Assembly (NCBI RefSeq): GCF_039535785.1
Contig: NZ_BAAAXV010000009.1
Location: forward strand, 2,914,001 to 2,978,000
Direction of reading: 5' to 3'
Length of the DNA stretch: 64,000 bases
From: Nonomuraea helvata
GTDB taxonomy: Bacteria; Actinomycetota; Actinomycetes; Streptosporangiales; Streptosporangiaceae
The position numbers were made by a program, and so were the translations under genes. The number at the start of each line of letters is the position of its first letter. Within the stretch, counting starts at the first letter, position 1. This document shows positions 8,053 through 16,253 of the stretch, piece after piece. The notes beneath the pieces are model-generated. The model saw only the letters and a program-made list of their open reading frames with translations, had not been told where the DNA came from and made no database searches.

Positions 8053-8748
8053 ATGCGACGCCTCGCCCGCTGGCTGCTGGACACCGGCCCCGTCCTCGTC
8101 CTGGCCCTCATCGCTGGAGCTGGGTCCTTCACCCACATCCGCGACACCGCCAGCGAACACGGACAGTCCGGCTGGATGGCCTGGGCCGTGGCAGTCTGCA
8201 TCGACCTCACTTGCGTCATGGCTGCTCGCGAACGCCAACGCGACAAGAAGACCGGCCGCAGGCGGCGCGGCTTGATCTCCTGGCCCGTCCTCGTCCTGGC
8301 CGGCGGAATCGTCCTGTCCCTGGCCGCCAACCTGCAACAAGCCGACCCAACGGTGTGGGGCTGGATCACCGCGGCAACCCCGGCGGCCGCCTTCCTCGTC
8401 GCGGTCTCGATGCTCGAACGCCGGACGTCCGGCCCTCGTCCCATCCCGTCCCCGGACGTCTCCGAGACATCCCCGGCAGACGTCTCACCGTCCCGTCCCC
8501 GTCCCGACGAACCCGCAGCCGTCCCTGCCGCCGATCGTCCTGCTCTCGTCCCAGCCCGGGACGGCCAGGACGAACAACCAGGACCGTCCCCGGCACTTGT
8601 CGACTACGCCCACCGCGTAGCCGACGAACACCAGGCCAGGCACGGCAAGCCCATCACCCGCGACATTCTCCGCGCCCGCCTGGGCGTGTCCAACCAACTC
8701 GCCTCCGACCTGCTCCGCACCCTGCGGACCACATCGGAAGCCACCTGA
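8053..8748 (+). CDS. DUF2637 / SpdB-like membrane protein (plasmid spread)
   Basis: 231 aa, 4 nt after traSA. Three to four hydrophobic segments lie in the first 120 residues (VLVLALIAGAGSFTHI, WMAWAVAVCIDLTCVMAA, ISWPVLVLAGGIVLSLAAN, ITAATPAAAFLVAVSML), matching the DUF2637 pattern. A Pro-rich linker and a helical C-terminus (AHRVADEHQARHGKPITRDILRARLGVSNQLASDLLRTL) resembling a DNA-binding winged helix follow. In AICEs and plasmids such genes promote intramycelial spread after transfer. The position directly behind the translocase supports that role. Confidence 0.8.
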   Translation: MRRLARWLLDTGPVLVLALIAGAGSFTHIRDTASEHGQSGWMAWAVAVCIDLTCVMAARERQRDKKTGRRRRGLISWPVLVLAGGIVLSLAANLQQADPTVWGWITAATPAAAFLVAVSMLERRTSGPRPIPSPDVSETSPADVSPSRPRPDEPAAVPAADRPALVPARDGQDEQPGPSPALVDYAHRVADEHQARHGKPITRDILRARLGVSNQLASDLLRTLRTTSEAT

Positions 8749-8760
8749 AAGGCGATCACC

Positions 8761-9093
8761 ATGAACAACGAACGAGACGCCCTCATCGCCGGACTCATCG
8801 CCCTGGCGGGATTCCTCAAAGCCAACCCCGAGATACCGGTCTCGGTGGCACCCGTCATCATCCGCGCCTTCCCCGCCAACGGCCCCGACCACCAGATGTG
8901 CGCCGAGGTCGACAAGGTCGCCGCCCTGCTGGGCACGGAAATCGACCTCGATCACCTGCCCCACGGCCACTACATGACCGCCATCGACTTCGGGCCGGTC
9001 CGCTACGAATTCACGGCCATCCTCGCCGCCGCCCGAGCCCGCCACGCCGCCATAGACAGCTACCGCGACTGCATTAAGACCGACGACCTCTAG
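8761..9093 (+). CDS. Small AICE protein, unknown function (110 aa)
   Basis: Starts 12 nt after the SpdB-like gene with AAAGGCGATC upstream. Acidic soluble protein (ALIAGLIALAGFLKANPEIPVSV, then HYMTAIDFGPVRYEF). Proteins of this kind are common between spd and rep genes of AICEs but have no established role. Confidence 0.65.
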   Translation: MNNERDALIAGLIALAGFLKANPEIPVSVAPVIIRAFPANGPDHQMCAEVDKVAALLGTEIDLDHLPHGHYMTAIDFGPVRYEFTAILAAARARHAAIDSYRDCIKTDDL

Positions 9094-9104
9094 GAGATAC
9101 CACC

Positions 9105-9266
9105 ATGCGAATCCGCCTTGAAGGCAACCGCGCCGAGCTCACCCTCGGCATGATCCACCTCCGCCAGCTTTTCACCGTCACGTCAATGTCGCGGGCCTTC
9201 CCGGACCGGAACCGTCCGCGCAACTACCGGATATACGTCACGATCACCCCGCGCAAGGGCCACTGA
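9105..9266 (+). CDS. 53-aa basic protein of the AICE operon
   Basis: ATG with TAGGAGATAC upstream, 11 nt after the previous stop. The sequence starts MRIRLEGNRAELTLGMIHLR and ends YRIYVTITPRKGH, suggesting a compact beta-rich fold. The next gene starts 3 nt after its stop. Function unknown. Confidence 0.6.
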   Translation: MRIRLEGNRAELTLGMIHLRQLFTVTSMSRAFPDRNRPRNYRIYVTITPRKGH

Positions 9267-9269
9267 GCC

Positions 9270-9428
9270 ATGGAGCCCGAAGTGCCCGAGGCCGACTGGC
9301 CCGACATCCTCGACGTCGTCCTGCTCGCCCACGGCCGCTGCTGCACCTGCAACGGCACGGGCCTCGACAGCGAGCGCGACACCTGCCGGGACTGCGACGG
9401 CACCGGCATCGACAACCACGGCGCATAG
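9270..9428 (+). CDS. 52-aa protein with DnaJ-type zinc-finger repeats
   Basis: Two CxxCxGxG-like units (CCTCNGTGLD and CRDCDGTGID) can bind one zinc as in the DnaJ central domain. The rest is an acidic N-terminus. It is tightly packed behind the 53-aa gene and upstream of rep. A zinc-binding adaptor role is plausible, but no specific function is known. Confidence 0.65.
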   Translation: MEPEVPEADWPDILDVVLLAHGRCCTCNGTGLDSERDTCRDCDGTGIDNHGA

Positions 9429-9523
9429 CCGAGATCCCCTCACCTGGCCACACAACCGCCAAGTTCCGCGCCAGGTGAGGGGCCATCCCACTCCAGAGAA
9501 CATCCGGATAGGACGGATCCATC

Positions 9524-10882
9524 TTGCACCACCCACACGCCATAGCCGGGATGATCTCCCGACTTCATGACCCGAACTACGACCGCTGGGCCTGCCAGAT
9601 CAAGCGGACCGGCGGATGCCGCCAGCCCATCCACCTGCGCGGCAAAGTCGAACACTACGACCGCGCAACCGGTCAACTTCTCCACCGCTACAGCACCATT
9701 CACGAGCCGGACGGCGTCCTACGCGTACCGTGCAAGACCCGCCGCGCCTCCCGCTGCCCGGCCTGCGCCGAGGTCTACCGCGCCGACACCTACCAACTCA
9801 TCCGCGCCGGCCTCGTCGGAGGCAAGGGCGTGCCCGAGACCGTCAGCGCCCACCCGTGCCTGTTCGTCACCCTCACCGCACCCTCCTTCGGAGCCGTGCA
9901 CGTGCAGCGAGAGAAGAACGGCAAGACCCTGCCCTGCCACGCCCGCCGCGAAGCCCAGACCTGCCCGCACGGGCGCGTGATGTCCTGCACCACGCGCCAC
10001 AGCGCCGACGACCCTCGACTCGGCGAGCCGCTGTGCCCCGACTGCTACGACTACGACGGCTCCGTCCTGTTCAACGCCATCAGCCCCGAACTCTGGCGCC
10101 GCTTCACCCTCGCCCTGTGCCGCCGCTTCGCCAAGATCAACGGCCTGACCGTCAAGGCCCTGCGCGAACACGTCACCATCGCCTTCGCCAAGGTCGCCGA
10201 ATACCAGCGCCGCGGCGTCGTCCACTTCCACGCCGTCATCCGCCTCGACGGGCCAGACGGACCCCACTCACCGCCCCCCTGCTGGGCGACGGCAGACGCC
10301 TTGGCCCAAGCCGTCGATCATGCAGCCTCCGCGGTGACAGCCGAGATCAAACCACTGAGCCGCACCTTCCGCTGGGGCACCCAACTCGACGTCCGCCGCA
10401 TCACCCTCGACGGCGACCTCACCGAACAGGCCGTCGCCGGCTACATCGCCAAGTACGCCACCAAGGCCGCCGAGTGCGTCGGCACCCTCGATCGCCGCAT
10501 CCAACCCCTCGATGACCTGGCCGCCCTGCCCATCCGCGAGCACGCCCGCCGGCTCATCGCCGCCTGCATGCGCCTGGGCAGCCACCCCGACCTGGCCGAC
10601 CTCCGGCTGATCCACTGGGCTCACATGCTCGGCTTCCGCGGCCACTTCTCCACCAAGAGCCGCCACTACTCCACCACCCTCGGCGAACTCCGCGCCGCCC
10701 GCGAAGAACACATGCGCACCGAAGAAATCACCACCGGACGGCTCCCGCTCTTCGAGGAGGACACCGTCCTGGTCGTCACCCACTGGCAGTACGCCGGGCG
10801 CGGGCTCTCCCTAGGAGAGCAATTCCTGGCGGCTGCGCTCACCGGCGTTCGGCTCCCAAGCGTCGGCGGTGATCCCCAATGA
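9524..10882 (+). CDS. Replication initiator, RepSA-type (HUH rolling-circle protein)
   Basis: 452 aa. Cys-rich N-terminal half (CQIKRTGGC, CPACAEVY, CPDCYDYDG) may bind zinc. An HUH core lies at GVVHFHAVIRL (His234 and His236). Candidate catalytic tyrosines Tyr307/Tyr311 lie in VAGYIAKYATK. This matches pSAM2-like RepSA proteins that nick the element for rolling-circle replication before transfer. The TTG at 9524 lacks a clear ribosome-binding site and ATG 9551 is an alternative. The stop overlaps the xis start (ATGA). Confidence 0.85.
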   Translation: MHHPHAIAGMISRLHDPNYDRWACQIKRTGGCRQPIHLRGKVEHYDRATGQLLHRYSTIHEPDGVLRVPCKTRRASRCPACAEVYRADTYQLIRAGLVGGKGVPETVSAHPCLFVTLTAPSFGAVHVQREKNGKTLPCHARREAQTCPHGRVMSCTTRHSADDPRLGEPLCPDCYDYDGSVLFNAISPELWRRFTLALCRRFAKINGLTVKALREHVTIAFAKVAEYQRRGVVHFHAVIRLDGPDGPHSPPPCWATADALAQAVDHAASAVTAEIKPLSRTFRWGTQLDVRRITLDGDLTEQAVAGYIAKYATKAAECVGTLDRRIQPLDDLAALPIREHARRLIAACMRLGSHPDLADLRLIHWAHMLGFRGHFSTKSRHYSTTLGELRAAREEHMRTEEITTGRLPLFEEDTVLVVTHWQYAGRGLSLGEQFLAAALTGVRLPSVGGDPQ

Positions 10883-11070
10883 GCAGAAGTGACGAACTGC
10901 TGACTGTTCCGCAGGTCTGCGCCGAACTGGGCGGAGTCTCCCGCCGCACCTTCTACCGCTGGCGCGAGCTCGGCCGTGCCCCGGTCTGCGTCCAACTGCC
11001 CAACCTCGAACTCCGCGTCTGGCGGAGCGACCTCATGACCTGGCTCGACTCGCGGCGGGAGGCGAAGTGA
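10879..11070 (+). CDS. xis: Excisionase (Xis), MerR/AlpA-like helix-turn-helix
   Basis: 63 aa: LLTVPQVCAELGGVSRRTFYRWRELGRAP is a winged helix-turn-helix of the excisionase type, ending in WLDSRREAK. It overlaps rep by 4 nt and int by 4 nt, the conserved rep-xis-int order of AICEs. It should bend DNA at the attachment site and steer the integrase toward excision. Confidence 0.85.
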   Translation: MSRSDELLTVPQVCAELGGVSRRTFYRWRELGRAPVCVQLPNLELRVWRSDLMTWLDSRREAK

Positions 11071-12431
11071 ACACTACCTATTACGTCCAGATCGGCCAGG
11101 TCCAGCAGCGCACCAACCGCGGCACGCCCGCCTACATCGCGCGTTGGCGAGTGGCGAGCAAGGACAGATCCAAGACCTTTCGCACTAAGGGGCTGGCCAA
11201 CGCCTTCATGTCCGACCTACGCCAGGCGGTCAAAGCGGGGGAGGAGTTCGACATCGCCACTGGCCTGCCAGTGTCGATGCTCGCGCAGAAGACCTCGGGA
11301 CCGTCGTTCCTGGAATTCGGTCAGGCGTATGTCCTTCGGCGGTGGAACACCTCGGCTGCCAGGACTCGCGAGACCGACACATACGCGCTCCTGACGCTGA
11401 TCCCAGTGCTAGTGGCTGATGGGCCACGTCGTCCCACCGCAGAAGAGCTGCGGGAGGTCCTCAGGGATCACGTTCTCCTTCCCGAGAGCAGGCGGACTGC
11501 CCTTTCTACGGCCCAGGCTGCAGCGTTGAGCTGGCTGGAAAGGGCATCCCTTCCGCTGTCAGAGCTGGCAGACGCGAACGTCCTTCGTACGGCGCTCGAC
11601 GCCATCTCAGTCACCTTCGCCGGCGCCCCCGCGGGGGCGAACTCGGTACGACGCAAGCGCGCCGTCCTGCATCACCTCCTGGAGCACGCGGTAGAGCAGA
11701 AGGTGTTCAGCAGCAACCCGCTGGACGAGATCAAATGGACAGTGCCCAAGGCCGTGACAGTCGTGGATCCCCGCACGGTGGTCAACCCTGCACAAGCGCG
11801 GCAACTCCTCGACGCCGTTCCCAAGGTCGGTCGCAAGCGAGGCGCGCGGCTCCAAGCGCTGTTCGCCTGCATGTACTACGCCGCGCTCCGACCGGAGGAG
11901 GCGGCTGACCTCAGGCTGAGAAACTGCACGCTGCCCGAGACGGGCTGGGGTCTGATCGTCCTGGAGAGAGCACGACCCCAGGCAACGAAGCGCTGGACCA
12001 ACTCGGGCGAGACCCACGAATCGCGCCGTCTGAAGCACCGCGCGGACAAGGAGACTCGAGAGATCCCCATCCCGCCCGTACTGGTCGCGATGCTCCGCGA
12101 GCACATCGCCAAGTACGGCAGCGCGGAGGACGGCAGGATCTTCACCACGAGCACCGGCGGCACCTACTCCAGCTCGGCACACTCCTCCGTCTGGAAGGAA
12201 GCCCGCAAACTCGCCCTCACCCCAGAACAGGTCGCCTCGTCGCTGGCCGCCCGGCCGTACGACCTCCGCCACGCCGCAGTCTCGCTCTGGCTGAACGCAG
12301 GCGTTCCTGCACCTGAGGTCGCCAAGCGTGCCGGCCACAGCGTTGACGTGCTCCTGCGGGTCTACGCCAAGTGCATCGATGGCCAGCAAGAGCAGGTCAA
12401 CAGCAAAATCAACAGCGCCCTGGACCTATAG
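11067..12431 (+). CDS. int: Tyrosine recombinase (AICE integrase)
   Basis: 454 aa. N-terminal SAM-like arm-binding region, core-binding domain around 150-235, catalytic domain from about 245. Catalytic residues seen are Arg in YYAALRPEEAADL, Arg401 in YDLRHAAVSLW, His424 in RAGHS and the nucleophile Tyr433 in VYAKC. It appears intact. Coupled by GTGA overlap to xis. The attP site should lie close downstream, but no tRNA-like attachment sequence is evident there. Confidence 0.9.
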   Translation: MNTTYYVQIGQVQQRTNRGTPAYIARWRVASKDRSKTFRTKGLANAFMSDLRQAVKAGEEFDIATGLPVSMLAQKTSGPSFLEFGQAYVLRRWNTSAARTRETDTYALLTLIPVLVADGPRRPTAEELREVLRDHVLLPESRRTALSTAQAAALSWLERASLPLSELADANVLRTALDAISVTFAGAPAGANSVRRKRAVLHHLLEHAVEQKVFSSNPLDEIKWTVPKAVTVVDPRTVVNPAQARQLLDAVPKVGRKRGARLQALFACMYYAALRPEEAADLRLRNCTLPETGWGLIVLERARPQATKRWTNSGETHESRRLKHRADKETREIPIPPVLVAMLREHIAKYGSAEDGRIFTTSTGGTYSSSAHSSVWKEARKLALTPEQVASSLAARPYDLRHAAVSLWLNAGVPAPEVAKRAGHSVDVLLRVYAKCIDGQQEQVNSKINSALDL

Positions 12432-12448
12432 CCCACATTTATCCGTCT

Positions 12449-12473
12449 CCGGCCCTGGTCGTCCCGGGGCCGG
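12449..12473 (+). terminator. Hairpin after the AICE integrase gene
   Basis: CCGGCCC and GGGCCGG form a 7-bp GC stem with an 11-nt loop, 18 nt after the int stop. No T-tract follows. Confidence 0.4.
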
Positions 12474-12567
12474 TTCGACTGGCACTGCTCTCTTTGCCGA
12501 GTCGTTCCCACTGGTCATGGTCGCGCTGCGGCACGCTGGCAGTCACGGGTAGTGAGTAGGGAGGATT

Positions 12568-13245
12568 ATGCACAAAGATCAAGGCCACCCCACCCCCTCG
12601 CCCGAAGAACCCCGTCCGATGCGGCGCCCGCCGTGCGGCCTGCCGATCCGAGCCCGGCCCCGGCTCCTCGCAGCGTCCGACTCCTTCAGCTGGCGAAGGT
12701 ACTCGACCCCAACTCCACCAGAGCCCTCAATGCTGAGAGATCGGGCTCGCCTGACCCGGTCGGCGCTCATCGTTGGCTTTCTAGCCTGCGTAGGCCTCGG
12801 CATCTGGTCGAGTGCGTGGGGCACCGACAGCGCCTCGACTCAATCGAACGTCGTCTCGATGCCGACACCCCGCCAGAGCGTTGGCGCACGCTCGATTGTG
12901 GCCACCTCGCCGCCGACGTCCACGCCTGCACCGCAGACGCTGTCCGCGGCGACGCCGAACCCAAGCCTCAAAGCGTCGAAGAGCCAGGCGATATCGTCGG
13001 GGAACCGTCGTCGATCGGCGGCCTCGGCCATGCCTCGCCAGCGCCATCGGCATGTCCCGGAGTCCCCACGGAGGAAGACCACGATCATCGCTGATCGTGC
13101 GAGAACGACCAGGGACGTCGATCCGAAGGACAGCAATAGGAATCGCGTGGCCTCGCTGATCTCCGCGCGGTGCGACGAGCTGTTCCCACCTTCCCGTCCC
13201 GAGTTCCGGATTCGCAACCGTGTTTGCCATGAGTTGTTGGGTTAG
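12568..13245 (+). CDS. Membrane-anchored Ser/Thr/Pro-rich protein, unknown
   Basis: 225 aa. ATG preceded by GGGAGGATT. A basic, Pro-rich N-terminus is followed by one membrane segment (SALIVGFLACVGLGIWSSAWG, about 65-85), then a long low-complexity stretch and a short Cys-containing C-terminus (ARCDELFPPSRPEFRIRNRVC). Single-pass topology is predicted. The overlapping frame (12552-13094) lacks such structure. No family is recognised; reality is likely but not certain. Confidence 0.5.
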   Translation: MHKDQGHPTPSPEEPRPMRRPPCGLPIRARPRLLAASDSFSWRRYSTPTPPEPSMLRDRARLTRSALIVGFLACVGLGIWSSAWGTDSASTQSNVVSMPTPRQSVGARSIVATSPPTSTPAPQTLSAATPNPSLKASKSQAISSGNRRRSAASAMPRQRHRHVPESPRRKTTIIADRARTTRDVDPKDSNRNRVASLISARCDELFPPSRPEFRIRNRVCHELLG

Positions 13246-13401
13246 GTATTCGACCCTGGCGAAGCTTCGGCTACGTCCAGACTTATTACGGTCAAACGCA
13301 TATAGACGGTTCAACCTCTTTGTAAGAATGCATAACATGTTTACCCGAGACGTCCGTTGTGCTTAACTCCCGGCGTGTAGCCACACCCTCCGGGAGGGTC
13401 C

Positions 13402-15165
13402 ATGGGGGAGTTCGTCGGGATCGATCCCCTCGGCGCAGACAAGCTGATCCGGCAGATGGAGGCCGGAAAGGATGTCCTGGGGAGGGCGCGGCCAGGGCTG
13501 GAAGCGGCGATTGCTGAGGCCGGTGAGGACTGGGCAGGCCACGAGGGGGTTACCCCCATGCACCGCACCTGGGCTTTCTTCCATGAGTCGCAGCAGGACC
13601 TCAAATGGCGTGTCGACACCCTTAAACGAGTGGTGCCGACACAGCAGAAGGGCATGCTAACCGGTACCTTGCCCTTCAGCAGCGAGGCGGATGCAGTGCA
13701 GGCGGCAAAAAGGGATGCCACCGCCATCACCGAAGCGCTCAAACACCACGATCAGTACCTATCGGGGCAGAGCTGGAGCGAGGTGGAGAAGGCGCTGGCG
13801 GCACTCAAGGGTAGGGCCGACGATCCTGCCTACGCCGCGACGCTCCTTACCGCGCTCGGCCCCGAGGTACTCGAGAAGTTGTTCCGTGACTGGATGAACA
13901 CCCAAGCCAAAGGGGACCGCAGAGGATTGACCCCGGACGCGCTGAAGCGGGCTGCTGATGCCTCGCCGGGCCTCCTGGCTAGGGCCTTCGCCAGCGCAGA
14001 GGGCTCCGGGCGACTCGGAAACGAGTGGCAGAAGATGGCCGAGACGGCCCCATCGGACATCCTGACGGCTCTTGTTGGGTTAGCTCCGCAGTCTGGCACG
14101 TTCCTCAACAAGGTGGCGACCAGTCTGCTGAACCGGCCTCCGAACTCCGACGCGTTTCCCACCGATCCCAACTGGAACCTGTACAACCTGGCCAAGGCGT
14201 ATGAAGCCAATCCAGAGGCGTTCCAGCGATTGCTGGCCGAGCACCCCAAGGAGGCCGGTGTCCTGCTGGACGCCTACACCATCAGGTCGACTGGTGTTCC
14301 CGCGTATGAGGAAATGCTGGCGAAGGCTCTTCATGGCGCGTTGAAGCCTGGCTCCGGGACGGACGACGCGCGAGATCGGGCTTGGCTCACCGTCATCAAC
14401 AGCATCGGATCCGAGAACAGTCTCTGGGTCGGCGGCAGTCTCGGAACCTTCGCCAACTCGCCTATCAGCCGAATGCTGGCCCAGGACATAAAGCCTATCC
14501 TCGACAAGCTCGCCCGAGGACAGGCTGTGCGCAATTCGCCGGAGGTGCCTTATCTGAAACCTGGACCGCCGTGGGACAAGCTGGACGCCACCGTGAGCGC
14601 CCGCTTCATGGGTGCGCTGATGCAGGACCCAGCCGCAGCCGACACGTTGATGAAGGCGGCGAAGGAGTACACCAAGGAACTGGACATGGGTCGCTTCCAT
14701 CCCTTCGCCCCGGACTCCTACAGCCGAGAAGCACACGTGAACCTCGCCGAACGCACGGGGGCGATGGCGAACCTCTTGCTGTCAGGCTCAACGTACGCGG
14801 AGTGGAGCGACGACGAATACGCCGAACAGATAGCCGGTTACGTCCTCATGCCCGTCGATTACTTCAACAACAAGTACCTGCCCATAGAGAGCGCGCTCGT
14901 CTCGACTGGCAAGGACAAGGCTCTCGACGACTTCAAAGACGTCATGAAGGACATGATCACGGACTATCTCGATAAGAAGACGCCTGAGACAGCCGATGCC
15001 GTTGCCAACAAGCTGGTGGAACAGCAGGTGGCTTTCCTGGCTGAGTCGCTCAAGGCCCATGGGCAGCCGCCGCTCGGGGCGGCAGACAGAGCCATGATGC
15101 GAGAGGCGATCAAGGGACGGCTCCTGAGCGCCTTGACTGAAGCACTAAGGATACGGGGTGGCTGA
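13402..15165 (+). CDS. DUF6571-like large helical protein
   Basis: 587 aa; ATG preceded by GGGAGGG. The motif ADDPAYAATLLTALGPEVLEKLF and the general alpha-helical character resemble actinobacterial DUF6571 proteins, which are often encoded beside WXG100-type proteins. The next gene starts 2 nt after its stop and encodes a WXG100-like protein, supporting a type VII secretion or toxin-delivery context. I see no enzymatic motif and no toxin domain. Function is unknown. Confidence 0.7.
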   Translation: MGEFVGIDPLGADKLIRQMEAGKDVLGRARPGLEAAIAEAGEDWAGHEGVTPMHRTWAFFHESQQDLKWRVDTLKRVVPTQQKGMLTGTLPFSSEADAVQAAKRDATAITEALKHHDQYLSGQSWSEVEKALAALKGRADDPAYAATLLTALGPEVLEKLFRDWMNTQAKGDRRGLTPDALKRAADASPGLLARAFASAEGSGRLGNEWQKMAETAPSDILTALVGLAPQSGTFLNKVATSLLNRPPNSDAFPTDPNWNLYNLAKAYEANPEAFQRLLAEHPKEAGVLLDAYTIRSTGVPAYEEMLAKALHGALKPGSGTDDARDRAWLTVINSIGSENSLWVGGSLGTFANSPISRMLAQDIKPILDKLARGQAVRNSPEVPYLKPGPPWDKLDATVSARFMGALMQDPAAADTLMKAAKEYTKELDMGRFHPFAPDSYSREAHVNLAERTGAMANLLLSGSTYAEWSDDEYAEQIAGYVLMPVDYFNNKYLPIESALVSTGKDKALDDFKDVMKDMITDYLDKKTPETADAVANKLVEQQVAFLAESLKAHGQPPLGAADRAMMREAIKGRLLSALTEALRIRGG

Positions 15166-15167
15166 CC

Positions 15168-15461
15168 ATGCCGATCAAACACCAACTGCTTCGTGAGGCG
15201 GCGGAGAAGGAGGCACTCGCCACTACCTTCATTCGATATGCCAAGACCCTTGCCGACGTGTTTGCCGGTATCCCGTCGGAACGAAGCGGCAGTGAGTCGT
15301 TCTGGAAGGGACCGGCCGCAGACCGGTACCTCACCCACGCCGTCCAGCTCAGGCGCCAGATGGCCAACCTCGAAAACGGCTGCTTGGCCACTGCCGAGAA
15401 CCTCCGCCGCCGCGCCAGGCAACTCCGCGAGGAGGCCGCTCAAGTGTCGGATCCAATGTAA
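15168..15461 (+). CDS. WXG100-like small helical protein
   Basis: 97 aa helical hairpin; the segment ESFWKGPAADRYLTHAVQLRRQM has the W-x-G turn and the A..Y pattern typical of WXG100/ESX-type proteins, with a second long helix after it. It directly follows the DUF6571-like gene. It may be an export partner or chaperone for the larger protein. The usual ESX ATPase is not in the window. Confidence 0.65.
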   Translation: MPIKHQLLREAAEKEALATTFIRYAKTLADVFAGIPSERSGSESFWKGPAADRYLTHAVQLRRQMANLENGCLATAENLRRRARQLREEAAQVSDPM

Positions 15462-15467
15462 GCGGCT

Positions 15468-15956
15468 TCAGCCGTTGCGGGGATAGCACTCCGTCTTTCC
15501 GACGATCACGAGATTGGGAGTGTCGGACAAGCGCCCTAGGAGCACAAAGGTCAGCTTGGCCTTGTCGTTGACTACCACCGTCACGCCGAGATCGTCCTCT
15601 GAGAGGTCGAGTTCATCCACAACCTCCCGGTACCCCATGGTGTCAAGCTTGCCTTTCAGCAGCGCGATACGGCTGAGCGGATCCTGCCTGGCCGGGTCAG
15701 CAAAGTTCCCCTTGGCCACGAAATATCGCTGGGATTGGCCTGTGCTGCATGAAGTCGTCCGGTCCTGGTCGGCCCGCTCCTTCGTCAGCCCCGTCAGGTC
15801 TGACTCAATCAGCGACATTAGTGCGTCCCCGTCGCTCACGAGTTGGCGGGTCGACTCATCAAACGTTGGCGGGTCCGACTCTCCCGAACAGCCTGCTAGG
15901 ACCGCGAAACAGGCAAGTATCGCGGCAACTGCCCTAGATAACGCACTCAGGCGCAC
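15468..15956 (-). CDS. Secreted lipoprotein, unknown function
   Basis: 162 aa with a signal peptide (LSRAVAAILACFAVLAGC) and a lipobox LAGC, so the mature N-terminal Cys should be lipidated. The mature part is acidic and ends in VIVGKTECYPRNG, with three further Cys. It converges with the WXG100-like gene (7 nt apart). No domain is recognised. Confidence 0.8.
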   Translation of the reverse strand: MRLSALSRAVAAILACFAVLAGCSGESDPPTFDESTRQLVSDGDALMSLIESDLTGLTKERADQDRTTSCSTGQSQRYFVAKGNFADPARQDPLSRIALLKGKLDTMGYREVVDELDLSEDDLGVTVVVNDKAKLTFVLLGRLSDTPNLVIVGKTECYPRNG

Positions 15957-16253
15957 GATTCGGACCTTATCTGACCAGTCCCCGCTCGTACATCCAATTC
16001 GTTCCTGCTATAGCGAGCCGTGATAGAGGTCAATCCGCGCTGCCGCGAACGCCGTCATAACAGTCCACCCGGCACCCGCCGCAGTGAGATACGGCCAGGC
16101 GATCAGGGGCCGCCACAGCTCTGCCTGGCCGGCCAGACGCGGGCGCGCAGGTGGAAACGGGAAACACGATAGCGGGGCTTGTTCGACCGGCACCGCTGAC
16201 GCACTCTTACAAGCAGTGACTCTCGGCTGCAGCGGACTGCGAGGGAGGTCCAG

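Larger units (their letters stand above)
2858..12431 (+). mobile_element. pSAM2-like actinomycete integrative and conjugative element (AICE)
   Basis: Gene content and order match the AICE family (pSAM2, SLP1): Nudix and KorSA-like GntR genes, an SCO3933-type protein, an FtsK-family TraSA translocase, an SpdB-like membrane protein, a RepSA-like initiator, Xis and Int with overlapping stop/start codons. Transfer in this family uses one septal DNA translocase acting on double-stranded DNA. The left boundary is uncertain: 2858 is the end of the Nudix gene and the IS481 lies just outside. No attL/attR repeat or tRNA could be recognised at either edge, so boundaries are gene-based only. Confidence 0.75.

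Noticed and set aside
7170..8444. Minus-strand ORF of 424 aa opposite the FtsK and SpdB-like genes
   Set aside because: Antisense shadow; the plus-strand frames have Walker motifs and membrane helices.
12449..12500. Possible attR or tRNA fragment after int (GGCCGGTTCGACTGGC looks like a T-arm)
   Set aside because: The stem does not pair as a T-arm (a C-A mismatch and no adjoining acceptor), and no second copy was found.
16008..16193. Minus-strand ORF of 61 aa with a hydrophobic stretch
   Set aside because: No ribosome-binding site, lies in the promoter region of the XRE-TPR gene, and has no family resemblance.
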